DNA of 64,000 nt from an uncultured Pontibacter sp. (GTDB lineage: Bacteria > Bacteroidota > Bacteroidia > Cytophagales > Hymenobacteraceae): contig NZ_CANMNI010000001.1 of NCBI RefSeq assembly GCF_947499215.1, positions 806,001 through 870,000 of the forward strand. The letters are read 5' to 3'. The notes below the pieces were generated by a model, which searched no databases, was not told the origin of the DNA, and worked only from the letters and a program-made list of their open reading frames with translations. Shown one piece after another: positions 9,335 through 19,396 of this stretch. Made by a program: the position numbers and the translations under genes. Every line of letters begins with the position of its first letter. Within the stretch, counting starts at the first letter, position 1.

Positions 9335-10459
9335 ATGACAAAGAACAAAGTAGCTGTGATTCACTCTGATTCCAAAATAGAATCACTTTTTACACTCTTT
9401 CCATTAATTATTTCCAAATACAGCTCTCTTTTTGAGTTTATACATATAACATCAAAAAGAGCCATGCTTGTTGAGGGAGAATGTGTGGTATTAGTGCGTA
9501 CGTTTAAAGGAAATAGCGCATTTAAGGAAGATAACCAACGCAAGCGGGACTTTATTAAAAATTTCAAAAAGAGATTTAATAGAGTAATCGTGTTAGATGA
9601 TGGCGCTGGAAGCGATAGTCTCCATTATGAGTATATGGATTTAGTAGACTTATACTATAAAGGAAAGCTTCTGGTAGACAAAGAAAATTACTTAAAACCA
9701 ATGTATGGAAGCCAATACTTTACCAATTACTATAATTCTAAATTCGGTATAACAGACGAAAAAGTAAAGGTTAGACAACCTCCAAGCAACCCAGCTGTTA
9801 TAGATAAGCTTCGCGTTTCTTGGAATCTTGGATACGGAATGTACCCTATACCAGGCTCAACTTCTATCAAAGTTGCTAGGGAAGCTGTCTCCCTCAATTT
9901 CTCCAAAGCATTAAAACCATGGTACTCGTACAATTATAGTAGAATGATTAAGGAACTCAGCAAACCTGTATCATTTAATACCAAGGACAGTGTGGTACAT
10001 GCACGATTTGGCTGTAATTCTCTACCTAACACGATTGCTTATCAGAGACAAATTTTCCTTGAAAAATGCGCTAATAGTAAAAAAGTTGTAACTGGGAAAA
10101 TAAGTCAGAAGCAGTATAACAATGAACTCAAAAAAGTAGCCGCTGTATTAAGCCCTTTTGGCTGGGGTGAGATCTGCTTTAGAGATTTTGAAGCTATACT
10201 AAGTGGGGCACTATTAATCAAGCCTAATATGGATATGATAGACACTTGGCCTAACATTTACTTAGCTTCTACAACATACATCCCCGTTGACTGGAACGGT
10301 GATAATTTGATTGATACTATAGATTCAATAAATGACGCTTCTCAACAGCATTTGAATATGGTAGAAACTGCCAGAGAAGAATATAAGAAGGCTCTGTTAA
10401 AAGTCGACGACCGTGTTGAGAAATTCATTGAGGAAGTATCAGATTTTCATATTTCATAA
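9335..10459 (+). CDS. Glycosyltransferase-like protein (GT-B C-terminal domain)
   Basis: 374 residues, no membrane segments. The C-terminal third has the pattern SPFGWGEICFRDFEAILSG followed by ALLIKPNMDMIDTWPN, typical of GT-B glycosyltransferases of the CgeB/exostosin-like type. There the Glu residues and the following Gly bind the donor nucleotide. The N-terminal half (VLDDGAGSDSLHYEYMDL) is less conserved. It most likely adds one sugar of the repeat unit in the cytoplasm. Donor and acceptor cannot be read from the sequence. Confidence 0.7.
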   Translation: MTKNKVAVIHSDSKIESLFTLFPLIISKYSSLFEFIHITSKRAMLVEGECVVLVRTFKGNSAFKEDNQRKRDFIKNFKKRFNRVIVLDDGAGSDSLHYEYMDLVDLYYKGKLLVDKENYLKPMYGSQYFTNYYNSKFGITDEKVKVRQPPSNPAVIDKLRVSWNLGYGMYPIPGSTSIKVAREAVSLNFSKALKPWYSYNYSRMIKELSKPVSFNTKDSVVHARFGCNSLPNTIAYQRQIFLEKCANSKKVVTGKISQKQYNNELKKVAAVLSPFGWGEICFRDFEAILSGALLIKPNMDMIDTWPNIYLASTTYIPVDWNGDNLIDTIDSINDASQQHLNMVETAREEYKKALLKVDDRVEKFIEEVSDFHIS

Positions 10460-10648
10460 ATGCACCAAGTCAGAAATACCAGAAAATTAATTTTACTATG
10501 GCACCTCAGTTTATTTCTAATATGCTGCCTTCTCCCTTAGAATCGCCGGCACAATGGTAATATATAGTGCTATTATATTATAGGTAATAGTTCTATTAAA
10601 CAGAATGATAATTTACCAGTTTGTATATAATTTTCAGTGACACACCCT

Positions 10649-12079
10649 ATGCATGAATATACTATTACAGAAGAATCGCACAAGCTGTTAAATGAGCTAA
10701 AAAGTCAAAATATCCGATTTGCACATTGGAAAAGTAATAGTCATTTAGGAAAGGCTTTAGCAGGAAAAACAGATATTGACCTATTAGTGCTGCCAGATGA
10801 CAAAGAACGATTTGAAAGTAGCCTAAGGAGCCTCGGCTACAAGAAAATGGTTAGTCAACCTTGGAGCACCTATCCGCTCGTGGAAGATTGGCTTGGTCTA
10901 GACTGTCTTACTGGCTCTTTTTTACATATTCATGTTCACTATGCCATAGTTACTGGTATACAACATGTTAAACACCTATATCTGCCTTGGATAGATGCGT
11001 TTTTTAATCATGTGATCACCGATAGAAAGACAGGATGGCCTATTCCTAAACCAGAGTTGGAAGTATTGATTTTATTCATCAGAATTTGGGCAAAAATGCC
11101 TCCAGCTGAAAGAATCAAAAAGCAGCCAGTTATACCACCATATATAAAAGATGAATTAGTAAATCTGCTTCAGGAAGTTGATTTGACTAATCTAACCTCA
11201 TTATGTGTAGAACTAAATTTAAAGATTCCTAAGCACTTTACTGAAGTCATAGATTCGATTAAAGTTAATGGGGACAACGAAAATATATTAGAGATATCAC
11301 AGCTCTTGTATACTCAAATGAAGCCTTATTTTAGAATACCGTGGTTTCAGTCAGTTTTAATATCTACATTTTTTAAGATTAATATAAAAGCTTACAAATA
11401 CTCAATGAGATTTATTGGCCCCTTCAAATTAGGGAAAACACTTTATGGAGGAGGTAAGGTAATTGCCCTGATCGGGAGTGATGGCTCAGGAAAAAGTACA
11501 ATTAGCAACGACTTATTAAAATGGCTAACCTACAAAGTTGATACTCACTATTTTTATATGGGAAAGAATCCACACATAAAGAGTAACAATAAACTTTTAC
11601 TTTCTAAGACTGACATCTTTTTTCTTAACAATAGGGTTTCTAAAATTCTGAAGAAACTAGTTGGAAACTTGTACTACCTCATACTAATACAGAAGAAACT
11701 TTCCTCAATTCGATTAGCAAGACGAATGAGTACAACAGGAAGTGTTATCCTTTGTGATAGATTTCCTCAAAAAGACGTTTTCGGCATTAATGACGGACCA
11801 AATCTTCAACTGGCAAGGCCTAATTGGTCTTCTAGGATGGAAATGAGAATGTTTGATCAGGTTGCTGAATTAGCACCTGATATTGTTATAAAGCTTAATG
11901 TTAAGCCGGAAGTTGCAATGGAGAGGAAGCCTGAGCATGATAAAAGTAAAATTCTGCAAAAGTGTGATGCTTTATCCAACATAAATTTTAAAAATACTAA
12001 AGTAATCAATGTTGATTCTAATCGACCATATGAACAAGTATTAGCAGAAGTCAAAAATGAGATTTGGAGGCTGTTATGA
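10649..12079 (+). CDS. Nucleotidyltransferase-like + thymidylate-kinase-like fusion
   Basis: About 476 residues in two parts. The N-terminal part (about 10-150) contains HWKSNSHLGKALAGKTDIDLLV, resembling a nucleotidyltransferase-fold core (G..DIDLLV acidic pair). The C-terminal part starts with a P-loop (ALIGSDGSGKSTISNDLL, about 273-290) and has CDRFP and other features of thymidylate-kinase-like NTPases. I prefer ATG 10649 over the track's GTG at 10637. It overlaps the next gene by four bases (ATGA). The combination recurs in surface-glycan clusters. Activity on a sugar, lipid or phosphoryl acceptor is possible but unproven. Confidence 0.65.
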   Translation: MHEYTITEESHKLLNELKSQNIRFAHWKSNSHLGKALAGKTDIDLLVLPDDKERFESSLRSLGYKKMVSQPWSTYPLVEDWLGLDCLTGSFLHIHVHYAIVTGIQHVKHLYLPWIDAFFNHVITDRKTGWPIPKPELEVLILFIRIWAKMPPAERIKKQPVIPPYIKDELVNLLQEVDLTNLTSLCVELNLKIPKHFTEVIDSIKVNGDNENILEISQLLYTQMKPYFRIPWFQSVLISTFFKINIKAYKYSMRFIGPFKLGKTLYGGGKVIALIGSDGSGKSTISNDLLKWLTYKVDTHYFYMGKNPHIKSNNKLLLSKTDIFFLNNRVSKILKKLVGNLYYLILIQKKLSSIRLARRMSTTGSVILCDRFPQKDVFGINDGPNLQLARPNWSSRMEMRMFDQVAELAPDIVIKLNVKPEVAMERKPEHDKSKILQKCDALSNINFKNTKVINVDSNRPYEQVLAEVKNEIWRLL

Positions 12080-12843
12080 ACAATCATGCTGGTAAGAAAA
12101 AAATTATAGAAATCGTGGGACCACCCGGAGTCGGCAAGTCTACGATTTATAGTCAACTATGCAGAAGTTGGAACTCCGAACTAAATTGGATTTACCAAGA
12201 TGCACTTTTAGCACCTGCACCACCTAGCCCTTTAGATTTTAAAAAATGGCTTGAACATAAAGCGCGAGTATATTCTGGTAAGAAGAGAGCAAGAAGCATT
12301 TCCTCAGACTATGGAATACGCTTTATAGAAAATCATAAAGAGCTTGCTAACCTATGCTGGAGTCACCTTTCATCTCTTAAAGAAATTGAGAATATTAATA
12401 GTTGCTATAGATCAGCTTACCATCTATTTAATGACTTCTGCAGATACCAAGCTATTCTAGAGGCGGCAAAAAGCAAACCTTGTGTAATCGAAGAAGGTCT
12501 ATTACAAAAATCTTTCTTAGTACAGTCTTGGAAAAGTTTACCTGCTTCATTTTTGGGGAACTATATATCCTCATTACCTCTAGCCCACTCAGTTATATAC
12601 ATAGATATGGCTGATACAAACTCAATAGTAAAAAGGCTAAAAATGCGAGGCAAAGTAATTGCCTCGCATTTAGGCAAAGACAACCAAGCACTATTTGAAG
12701 ACATCTCTAACTGGCAAGACATGTTTAATCAGGTTATTCCAAATTTAGAGGCTAGAAATGTTAACGTATTGAAAATCGATGCCAATTGCACTCCTCAGGA
12801 TAATGTGATATTAATAAAACAAGCACTTAAGAATATACACTAA
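12076..12843 (+). CDS. P-loop NTPase, kinase-like, of EPS cluster
   Basis: 255 residues with a clear Walker A (IVGPPGVGKSTIY, about residues 12-24). The rest is mostly helical, with no membrane segment; VIYIDMADTNSIVKRL could be the later nucleotide-kinase strand-helix unit. The start at 12076 is chosen over the track's TTG (12064). The ATG overlaps the upstream stop as ATGA and is preceded by ggagg five bases away, a rare clear ribosome site in this window, so translation is probably coupled to the upstream fusion protein. It may be a small-molecule or sugar kinase; the substrate is unknown. Confidence 0.65.
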   Translation: MNNHAGKKKIIEIVGPPGVGKSTIYSQLCRSWNSELNWIYQDALLAPAPPSPLDFKKWLEHKARVYSGKKRARSISSDYGIRFIENHKELANLCWSHLSSLKEIENINSCYRSAYHLFNDFCRYQAILEAAKSKPCVIEEGLLQKSFLVQSWKSLPASFLGNYISSLPLAHSVIYIDMADTNSIVKRLKMRGKVIASHLGKDNQALFEDISNWQDMFNQVIPNLEARNVNVLKIDANCTPQDNVILIKQALKNIH

Positions 12844-12871
12844 GTGTATTTAAGACTTTAAAGCGAATTCT

Positions 12872-14158
12872 ATGAACTTATTTTTTCTATCCGTAGAATT
12901 ATTTGCAATAGCATTAACAATCTACCTTCTCCTATATAAGAAAGAGCTGTCTATAATTTATATACCAGTTCTGATATTTGCTAGAATAGTAGTTACGCCT
13001 CTCAGTCCAGCAATGCTGTATTACGCAACAATATCAATTCTCCTTTTCTACTGTATCTACAAAAACTCTTCTTTTTTCTCTGAGAATATATTTTCACTAT
13101 GCTTAATAATACTTTACCTGATTCTTGTTACTAGAACAACGGACTTTGAAGCTATTAGACCTGGTTTTTTTGCTTGTTTATGGCTTTTTCTATCTCTTCC
13201 CTTAATTAGTTCTATATATAAAAAGCATTCAAGAGAAATCATCTTCAAAGAGCTTTCGACAGCTGCATTTCTTATTCTGTGCTTATTTATCCTAAATGTA
13301 ATAGTATCAACTATGGCTGGTTATTCTCCGCACATGATGTACGGAATTACTTCGGGCATATTGTATGGTAACTTATATGCAACAGATTTCAATATACTGG
13401 CTATTGCAGCATTTGTAATTTTAGCTTATGCTGTGCGCCGCAGAAATGCCATATACTTTATTACGTTTATGATTTCACTTGCTTTTATCCTTCTTTCATT
13501 GCGTAGATCTGTAATGGGGCTTAGCTTATTAGGAATAGGTATTATTCTCTTTATATTTTCAACACAAAAAAATATTCGTAACGTAATAATACTAGCACTC
13601 ACTATATCTGCCTTTGGTGCCATTGTAATCATGAATACAAGTTTTATGACAACATTTATACAAAGGTATGAACAAAGAAAGCTAGCAGAGCGTGAATTAA
13701 GCGAAGAGAAAAGATTCCTAGAATATGAGATATTGTATGATGATCTTTTCTCTTATGAAGATTACAGCCCATTATTTGGCTATGAGCTTTTAAATAGTGC
13801 TGGCAACTATGGCAAGGGTATCTTAGATGAAAGAACGCTTCATTCAGATGTAACCAATATCGTCCATTCGTCAGGTTTAATCGGTTTATCTCTTTATTTC
13901 TTAATGATTATAACATGCTTTGTACAAGCCTTTAAAAATTCCAAGACAAAAGAAGACATATTATTAATTATGTTTTGTGCTTCTGTGTTTGTTGTTTATA
14001 CAATTACAGGCCGCTACACAAGTTCTGAAAGTATGATTTTTCTATTCCTTACCCTAATGCTTTCCCTTTCTATTAAAGAAGACGAAGTGCAAGAATTAGA
14101 AGAGCATGTATCAACAACAGTTACTCCATTAGCCAAGACCTATTCTAGCAAGGTATAG
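12872..14158 (+). CDS. Wzy-like O-antigen/EPS polymerase candidate
   Basis: 428 residues with about 10-11 hydrophobic segments. One long hydrophilic loop (about 265-325; QRYEQRKLAERELSEEKRF ... HSDVTNIVHSSGLIGLS) precedes the last membrane helices. That topology, with a His/Ser-containing periplasmic loop (HSDVTNIVHSSG), is characteristic of O-antigen ligase/polymerase (Wzy/WaaL superfamily) proteins. With a flippase and a Wzc-like co-polymerase in the same cluster, repeat-unit polymerisation is the best reading. Sequence conservation in this family is low, so the call rests mainly on topology and context. Confidence 0.7.
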   Translation: MNLFFLSVELFAIALTIYLLLYKKELSIIYIPVLIFARIVVTPLSPAMLYYATISILLFYCIYKNSSFFSENIFSLCLIILYLILVTRTTDFEAIRPGFFACLWLFLSLPLISSIYKKHSREIIFKELSTAAFLILCLFILNVIVSTMAGYSPHMMYGITSGILYGNLYATDFNILAIAAFVILAYAVRRRNAIYFITFMISLAFILLSLRRSVMGLSLLGIGIILFIFSTQKNIRNVIILALTISAFGAIVIMNTSFMTTFIQRYEQRKLAERELSEEKRFLEYEILYDDLFSYEDYSPLFGYELLNSAGNYGKGILDERTLHSDVTNIVHSSGLIGLSLYFLMIITCFVQAFKNSKTKEDILLIMFCASVFVVYTITGRYTSSESMIFLFLTLMLSLSIKEDEVQELEEHVSTTVTPLAKTYSSKV

Positions 14159-14237
14159 TAGAAAGATCTAAGCAGTACTAGTACTTTCCATTTCGTTGTG
14201 TCACTTGCATCGGGAATCAATATAAAAACTTTATTAT

Positions 14238-15350
14238 ATGGCTAGATTTATATTCTATGATGATAAAATAGTGAATATTTTATTAAAAGAGGAAAAGCCT
14301 TCAGGTGGTGCAGCTGTACAAGCATATGGATGGATTCAAGGCCTTCTAGCTTCTACTCAAGATGTTTACTTATTAACTACGCCTAATAGCGAAAATAATT
14401 TTAAAGAGGAGTGTCTTAATATAAAAATTCTTCCGGATTATGAACCTTCCAAGGGTATACGATGGGTACGATGGGTTTATTATCGCATACCTCACATATA
14501 CAAAGCGTTAAGACAAGTTAAGCCTGATTATGTCTATAAAGGTATACCTAGTTGGCACTCTAGTATATTAGCGATTATATGTCACTCACTAAACATTAAA
14601 TTTATCCAAAGGGTGTCTAATGATTTTCTAATAGATGATCGTTTTTTCACTAAATATTCCCGAACACACCGTCTTTTACAGGATATAGGATTCAGGTTGT
14701 CTAGCTGTATCCTATGTCAAAATGAATATCAATTCCGTATTATAAAAAGAAAATTTCCTAGAAAAACAGTATATAAAATATCCAATCCAATAGTATTAAA
14801 CAATTCTCATACTATTAATGATACAAAATATGACTCTTATATATCATGGCTTGGGCTCTTCCAGTACCAAAAAAATCTAAAACTCCTTTATGATATAGCC
14901 TCCAAATTAGGAAATCATACCTTTTTAATCGCTGGTAAAGAAGCCTCACAGGTTGATAATGAAACGATGGAATACTTGGAAAAGCTTAAAGAACTTCCTA
15001 ACGTTAAATTCATAGGTTTTTTGCCAAGACATGAGGTCTTACCATTTCTATCGCGATCTAAATTTTTATTGAACACATCGCACTATGAGGGATTTAGCAA
15101 TACATTCTTAGAGGCAATGGCTACTGGAACCCCCATTCTTACAACAGAACAAGTAAACCCCGATTCTATCATTTCAGACCACGATTTAGGGATAGTTTAT
15201 AAAGATGCTCTACACTTAAGTAGGCAGATAGAAGCGATTCCCCGACCCGTTTATGAGGCGCTTTCCAAGAAAGTTACTGATTATGTAAATCAAAATCATG
15301 ACCATCGGTTACTGACAAACAGTCTTCTAGATATTTTGAAAACGGTGTAA
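14238..15350 (+). CDS. Glycosyltransferase, GT4-like
   Basis: 370 residues of GT-B fold. The C-terminal nucleotide-sugar domain is recognisable from SWLGLFQYQKNLKLLYDIA and NTSHYEGFSNTFLEAMATGTPIL, the E-x7-E signature of retaining GT4 enzymes. The N-terminal acceptor domain begins with an AGG-like loop (KPSGGAAVQAYGWIQGLL). It probably transfers one sugar to the lipid-linked repeat unit at the cytoplasmic face. It follows the polymerase candidate by about 80 bases and is codirectional with the next transferase. Confidence 0.85.
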   Translation: MARFIFYDDKIVNILLKEEKPSGGAAVQAYGWIQGLLASTQDVYLLTTPNSENNFKEECLNIKILPDYEPSKGIRWVRWVYYRIPHIYKALRQVKPDYVYKGIPSWHSSILAIICHSLNIKFIQRVSNDFLIDDRFFTKYSRTHRLLQDIGFRLSSCILCQNEYQFRIIKRKFPRKTVYKISNPIVLNNSHTINDTKYDSYISWLGLFQYQKNLKLLYDIASKLGNHTFLIAGKEASQVDNETMEYLEKLKELPNVKFIGFLPRHEVLPFLSRSKFLLNTSHYEGFSNTFLEAMATGTPILTTEQVNPDSIISDHDLGIVYKDALHLSRQIEAIPRPVYEALSKKVTDYVNQNHDHRLLTNSLLDILKTV

Positions 15351-15407
15351 CTACACTCAACATATGCAGTTCCATTATATGCTAACAATAATTAAAATGA
15401 TTACAAT

Positions 15408-16565
15408 ATGAGAATTAAAATAATTTTTTTTATTGGAAGTCTAAGAGCTGGGGGAAAGGAGAGAAGGCTTGTAGAATTACTTTCTTATTTAAGTAACAGC
15501 GGTGTGTATGAGTTACTAGTTATCATGACATCAAATCAAATTCATTATCAAAAGTTTCATGACTTAAAAATTCGTTATCATGTTATACCTAAGCTATGGA
15601 ATAAAAATGATATTTCTGTTTTTTATAAGTTTTACAAAATAGTAAAGCTCTATAAACCTGACATAATTCATACTTGGGGCAAGGTGCAAACTCTTTACAG
15701 TATTCCTACAGTCATTAAAACTAAAGTGCCCCTCATTAATAGCCAGATAACGGCAGCACCTCCCAATATCAATAGAATTTCAATCGACTATTTAATAAAC
15801 AGGGTTAATTTCAAATTCTCTAGGACAATATTATCTAATTCCAATGCAGGTATTGAGGCTTTTAAGCCTCCTTCGTACAAATCGAGAGTGATACACAATG
15901 GTGTTGACCTAGACCGTTTTAAGGCTTTACCTAACACTTCTATAGTAAAAGAGAAGTACAATATTCTGACTCCTTATACTGTCATAATGGTAGCCTCAGT
16001 ATCCCCAAATAAAGATTATAAATTGTTTTTTGATATAGCTCAGAGAGTAACCAAAATTAGGAGTGACATCAGTTTCATTGGGGTTGGATGGTATATTGAA
16101 GATGACACGACCTATCAGAATATTATGAAATTAATCAGTAGCAACAACAGATTATTATTTCCAGGCAACATTAATGATGTGGAGGCCTTAGTGAACGCAT
16201 GTGACATTGGGGTTTTATTTTCACCTAATGGCGAGGGTATTTCTAATGCTATAATTGAATACATGTCGTTAGGCAAGCCTGTGATAGCTAGCAGAATAGG
16301 TGGAAATACGGAGCTTATCCAACACAATGTAAATGGTTATCTAGTTAAAGAAAGTACTCCTGACGAGATAGCTGAGCTAGTGATTGATCTGATAGACAAT
16401 AAGAAGAAAAGGGACGAGTTCGGAAAAAGGAGTAAAGAAGTTATTTTAAATTCATTCTCGCTCGAGCGTATGGGTGAGAAATTCGAAGCAGCTTACAGAG
16501 ATGCTTTGAACATAGGATCTCCTAGAATAGTAAATGATTCAGGACTTGTTAAAGTTAATAATTGA
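15408..16565 (+). CDS. Glycosyltransferase, GT4-like
   Basis: 385 residues with both GT-B domains. GSLRAGGKERRLVELLSYL forms the N-terminal acceptor-side loop. NGVDLDRFKAL and SPNGEGISNAIIEYMSLGKPVIASRIGG give the GT4 donor site with its E-x7-E motif. HTWGKVQTLYSIP is the usual inner segment. A cytoplasmic sugar transferase of the exopolysaccharide pathway is the best call. The donor is unknown. Composition is AT-rich like the rest of the cluster. Confidence 0.88.
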   Translation: MRIKIIFFIGSLRAGGKERRLVELLSYLSNSGVYELLVIMTSNQIHYQKFHDLKIRYHVIPKLWNKNDISVFYKFYKIVKLYKPDIIHTWGKVQTLYSIPTVIKTKVPLINSQITAAPPNINRISIDYLINRVNFKFSRTILSNSNAGIEAFKPPSYKSRVIHNGVDLDRFKALPNTSIVKEKYNILTPYTVIMVASVSPNKDYKLFFDIAQRVTKIRSDISFIGVGWYIEDDTTYQNIMKLISSNNRLLFPGNINDVEALVNACDIGVLFSPNGEGISNAIIEYMSLGKPVIASRIGGNTELIQHNVNGYLVKESTPDEIAELVIDLIDNKKKRDEFGKRSKEVILNSFSLERMGEKFEAAYRDALNIGSPRIVNDSGLVKVNN

Positions 16566-16757
16566 ATGAAGTTGATAGCCTTTTAATTACTCCGGTTAAG
16601 GAATTCCCGGCTATAGCTTTCAATATGTAATATTAAGAAAGTACTCTATGTATACATGGAAAGCTAAAGTGTTTTTCAGCCATTAGAATTAGATAGTGAG
16701 ATACCCATTCGTCGGCAGCAAGTTCCTTATACTATAACATAAACTATTTATCTCATC

Positions 16758-17795
16758 ATGAAAATCCTTGTCGATATTAACCATCCTGCTCATGTGCATT
16801 ATTTTAGAAATTTTTCTAATATAATGCAGGACAAGGGTCATGAGGTGCTATTTGTAGCAAGAGATAAAGAAATTTCACACCGACTGCTTACATTATACAA
16901 CATTTCATATATAAACAGAGGTAAGGGTAGAGAAGGAAAAATTGGCAAGTTTATATATTTAATATTTGCAGACTATAAACTTCTTAGGATTTCATTAAAG
17001 TATAAACCTGATGTATTCATAAACTTTTTGCACCCCTACCCTTCTCATGTAGCAAAATTTCTAGGTATCCCCTCTTTAGTTTTCAGTGATACTGAACATG
17101 CAAAGCTTCATCATCAGTTAACGGTACCTTTTGCAACCAAAATATTTACCCCATCATGTTTTCGAACAGATCTAGGTATTAAGCAGAAAAGATTTGACAG
17201 TTACATGGAGGTGTCATATTTACACCCCAACTATTATTCCCCTAATCCTGAAATATTAAAACTATTAGGAGTAATAGAAGGCGAAAAATATGTTATTATA
17301 AGATTTGTTTCATGGGCAGCAACTCATGATTTTGGACATACTGGTATGACTTTGCACAACAAGAGAAAAGCTGTACAGTCATTAATTAAATATGCTAAGG
17401 TTTTTATTACAGCCGAAGGTGAACTTCCTTCAGATTTGGAGAGCTACAGAATCAGTATACCAGTTGATAAAATGCATGATGCAATATACTACAGTAGCTT
17501 ACTTTTTGGGGAAAGTGCTACGATGGCCTCCGAAGCTGCTGTATTAGGAACACCATCAATATTTATTGATAATGACGGTAGAGGATACACAACTGAGGAG
17601 GAGCAAAAATATGGAATAGTCTTTAATTTTAATGAAAGCGAAAGCGATCAGTTAAGAGCTATTGACAAGGCAGTCTCCATTATAGCAGATGATGGAAGTA
17701 GAGAAAAATTCAGGAAAACCCGCGAAGAAATTCTAAAAAACTGTGTAGATACTACTCAATTTATGGTTGATGAAGTCCTTAAATATAAACCTTAG
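16758..17795 (+). CDS. DUF354 family protein (GT-B-like)
   Basis: 345 residues beginning MKILVDINHPAHVHYFRNF, the hallmark N-terminus of DUF354 proteins, which share the GT-B fold with UDP-GlcNAc 2-epimerases and glycosyltransferases. Further family features are VLFVARDKE, FSDTEHAKLH and a donor-site-like GESATMASEAAVLGTPSIFI. It is the last plus-strand gene of the main EPS run, about 190 bases after a GT4 gene. A role in glycan assembly is likely from context; the enzymatic activity of the family is not settled as far as I know. Confidence 0.8.
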   Translation: MKILVDINHPAHVHYFRNFSNIMQDKGHEVLFVARDKEISHRLLTLYNISYINRGKGREGKIGKFIYLIFADYKLLRISLKYKPDVFINFLHPYPSHVAKFLGIPSLVFSDTEHAKLHHQLTVPFATKIFTPSCFRTDLGIKQKRFDSYMEVSYLHPNYYSPNPEILKLLGVIEGEKYVIIRFVSWAATHDFGHTGMTLHNKRKAVQSLIKYAKVFITAEGELPSDLESYRISIPVDKMHDAIYYSSLLFGESATMASEAAVLGTPSIFIDNDGRGYTTEEEQKYGIVFNFNESESDQLRAIDKAVSIIADDGSREKFRKTREEILKNCVDTTQFMVDEVLKYKP

Positions 17796-17968
17796 AACTT
17801 CCTAAAAAAAGGAACTAGTAGGGTTGATATTCTTTACTTCTACTATTTCTGAGTACCGTCTCTTCCTGCCTACATCTTAAATATTAGCTCCTAATTCGCA
17901 TAAAACTGAATATTAACGGAGCAGCTACATGCCGATAGAAATATATAATCTATTATAAGACAGGTATA

Positions 17969-19396
17969 TCAGAAAGCTGCCTTGTGCACTTTTTTACTAA
18001 ATATAGTCAGGAATATTATCTTCATATCTAACCCGAATGACCAGTTCTCAACATACCAAAGGTCATACTTTGTACGCATTGTTTTTTGCTCTTTAGTTTC
18101 TGTGGGCCCTCTCCAACCATTCACTTGTGCCCACCCGGTGATTCCAGGTTTAAAGTAATGCCTCATCATATACTTCTCTTCACTTTCTTGAAATTGTTGG
18201 TTAAGAACGCTCCTGTGTGGTCTTGGCCCGACTACGCTCATATCACCTAGAAGTACATTAACAAACTGGGGTAATTCATCTAAGCTATACTTTCTTAAAA
18301 TTCTTCCAAGTTTGGTTATTCTCTGATCATTCTTAGCTGTAGACAGTGTGCCCCCTATTTGAGAATCATTCTCCCGCATGCTTCTGAATTTAAAAATCCT
18401 AATTGGACGCCCACTTTTGCCTATCCGCATTGGGCAATAAAATACAGGTCCCGGGGAATCTACTTTAATTAACAGGGCTATAAGTAGAAACAATGGCAAC
18501 AACATTAGTAAAGCAATGAAAGAAAATAACTTATCGAAGCTATTCTTTACAAATGATGCAATGGCATTGTCCAGTGGCAACTGTCGTACATTTATTGCCT
18601 CTAAATGGCCATACCGTGTTGCTTTATACTTGTCACCAAATAATCCCTGATAATCCGGTATATACTTTACACGCACCCCATGATAGTCAGCTGCAGCCAG
18701 TATATTCTTTACCTTCTTGGATGGTTTAATAGGTATTGCTATTACAATCTCATCAACCAAATTATCTCTTAGGTAATCATGTATGTTAGATATATCTCCA
18801 ACTACTTTCTCGTGCTCAACAATGCATTCTTCTTTCTTACACTTAACAAATCCTTTAATTTGATGACTTGAGCTATTTTTCCCATGCAAGCTCTTCTCAA
18901 CATTAACCGCCATGTTTCCAATTCCAGCCACTAGCGTGTATTTTGCGGAAGACTTAGAATTGACAAGTAAGCTTATATTAGATACCATCAAATTAATCGG
19001 GATCCCGATTACTGGAAGAGAAACAACAAACGCAATAACTACGGTTTTACTAGTTTCAGGATAAGGATAGATTAAAAAGAACAGAACCACCAACCCTAAT
19101 AGAATAAAGTATGCCTTGATGTAATAGAATACGCGTAAGTTAGCCTTACTAAGGCTAACGTCATATATATTCCGCCAGTAACCTAGCATAATCCACAGAA
19201 AGACGATTCCAACAAGAATTAGCCACTCAAGCTCTAGATACTTATTCTCACTAAAAAGAAATATCGACAAGAAAAATGAAAGTATAAGAGTTAGTACATC
19301 TGCTCCTAGATATATTGGAGGTAGTGGTTGTCTAGATTTAATCATAGCGTATTTGTTTAATTCATCAGCACATGGCGATAGTACACTAAATTTCAC
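17969..19396 (-). CDS. Undecaprenyl-phosphate glycosylphosphotransferase (initiating enzyme)
   Basis: 475 residues of the WbaP/WcaJ-type polyisoprenyl-phosphate hexose-1-phosphate transferase family, which loads the first sugar-phosphate on undecaprenyl phosphate. Several N-terminal membrane helices (about 28-130) and a CoA-binding-like middle domain precede one more helix (about 290-312) and the catalytic domain. That domain carries FKFRSMRENDSQ, RKYSLDELPQFVNVLLGDMSVVGPRP and PGITGWAQVNGW. It faces the plus-strand genes convergently, closing the main cluster. Translation could also start at Met18. Confidence 0.92.
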   Translation of the reverse strand: MKFSVLSPCADELNKYAMIKSRQPLPPIYLGADVLTLILSFFLSIFLFSENKYLELEWLILVGIVFLWIMLGYWRNIYDVSLSKANLRVFYYIKAYFILLGLVVLFFLIYPYPETSKTVVIAFVVSLPVIGIPINLMVSNISLLVNSKSSAKYTLVAGIGNMAVNVEKSLHGKNSSSHQIKGFVKCKKEECIVEHEKVVGDISNIHDYLRDNLVDEIVIAIPIKPSKKVKNILAAADYHGVRVKYIPDYQGLFGDKYKATRYGHLEAINVRQLPLDNAIASFVKNSFDKLFSFIALLMLLPLFLLIALLIKVDSPGPVFYCPMRIGKSGRPIRIFKFRSMRENDSQIGGTLSTAKNDQRITKLGRILRKYSLDELPQFVNVLLGDMSVVGPRPHRSVLNQQFQESEEKYMMRHYFKPGITGWAQVNGWRGPTETKEQKTMRTKYDLWYVENWSFGLDMKIIFLTIFSKKVHKAAF

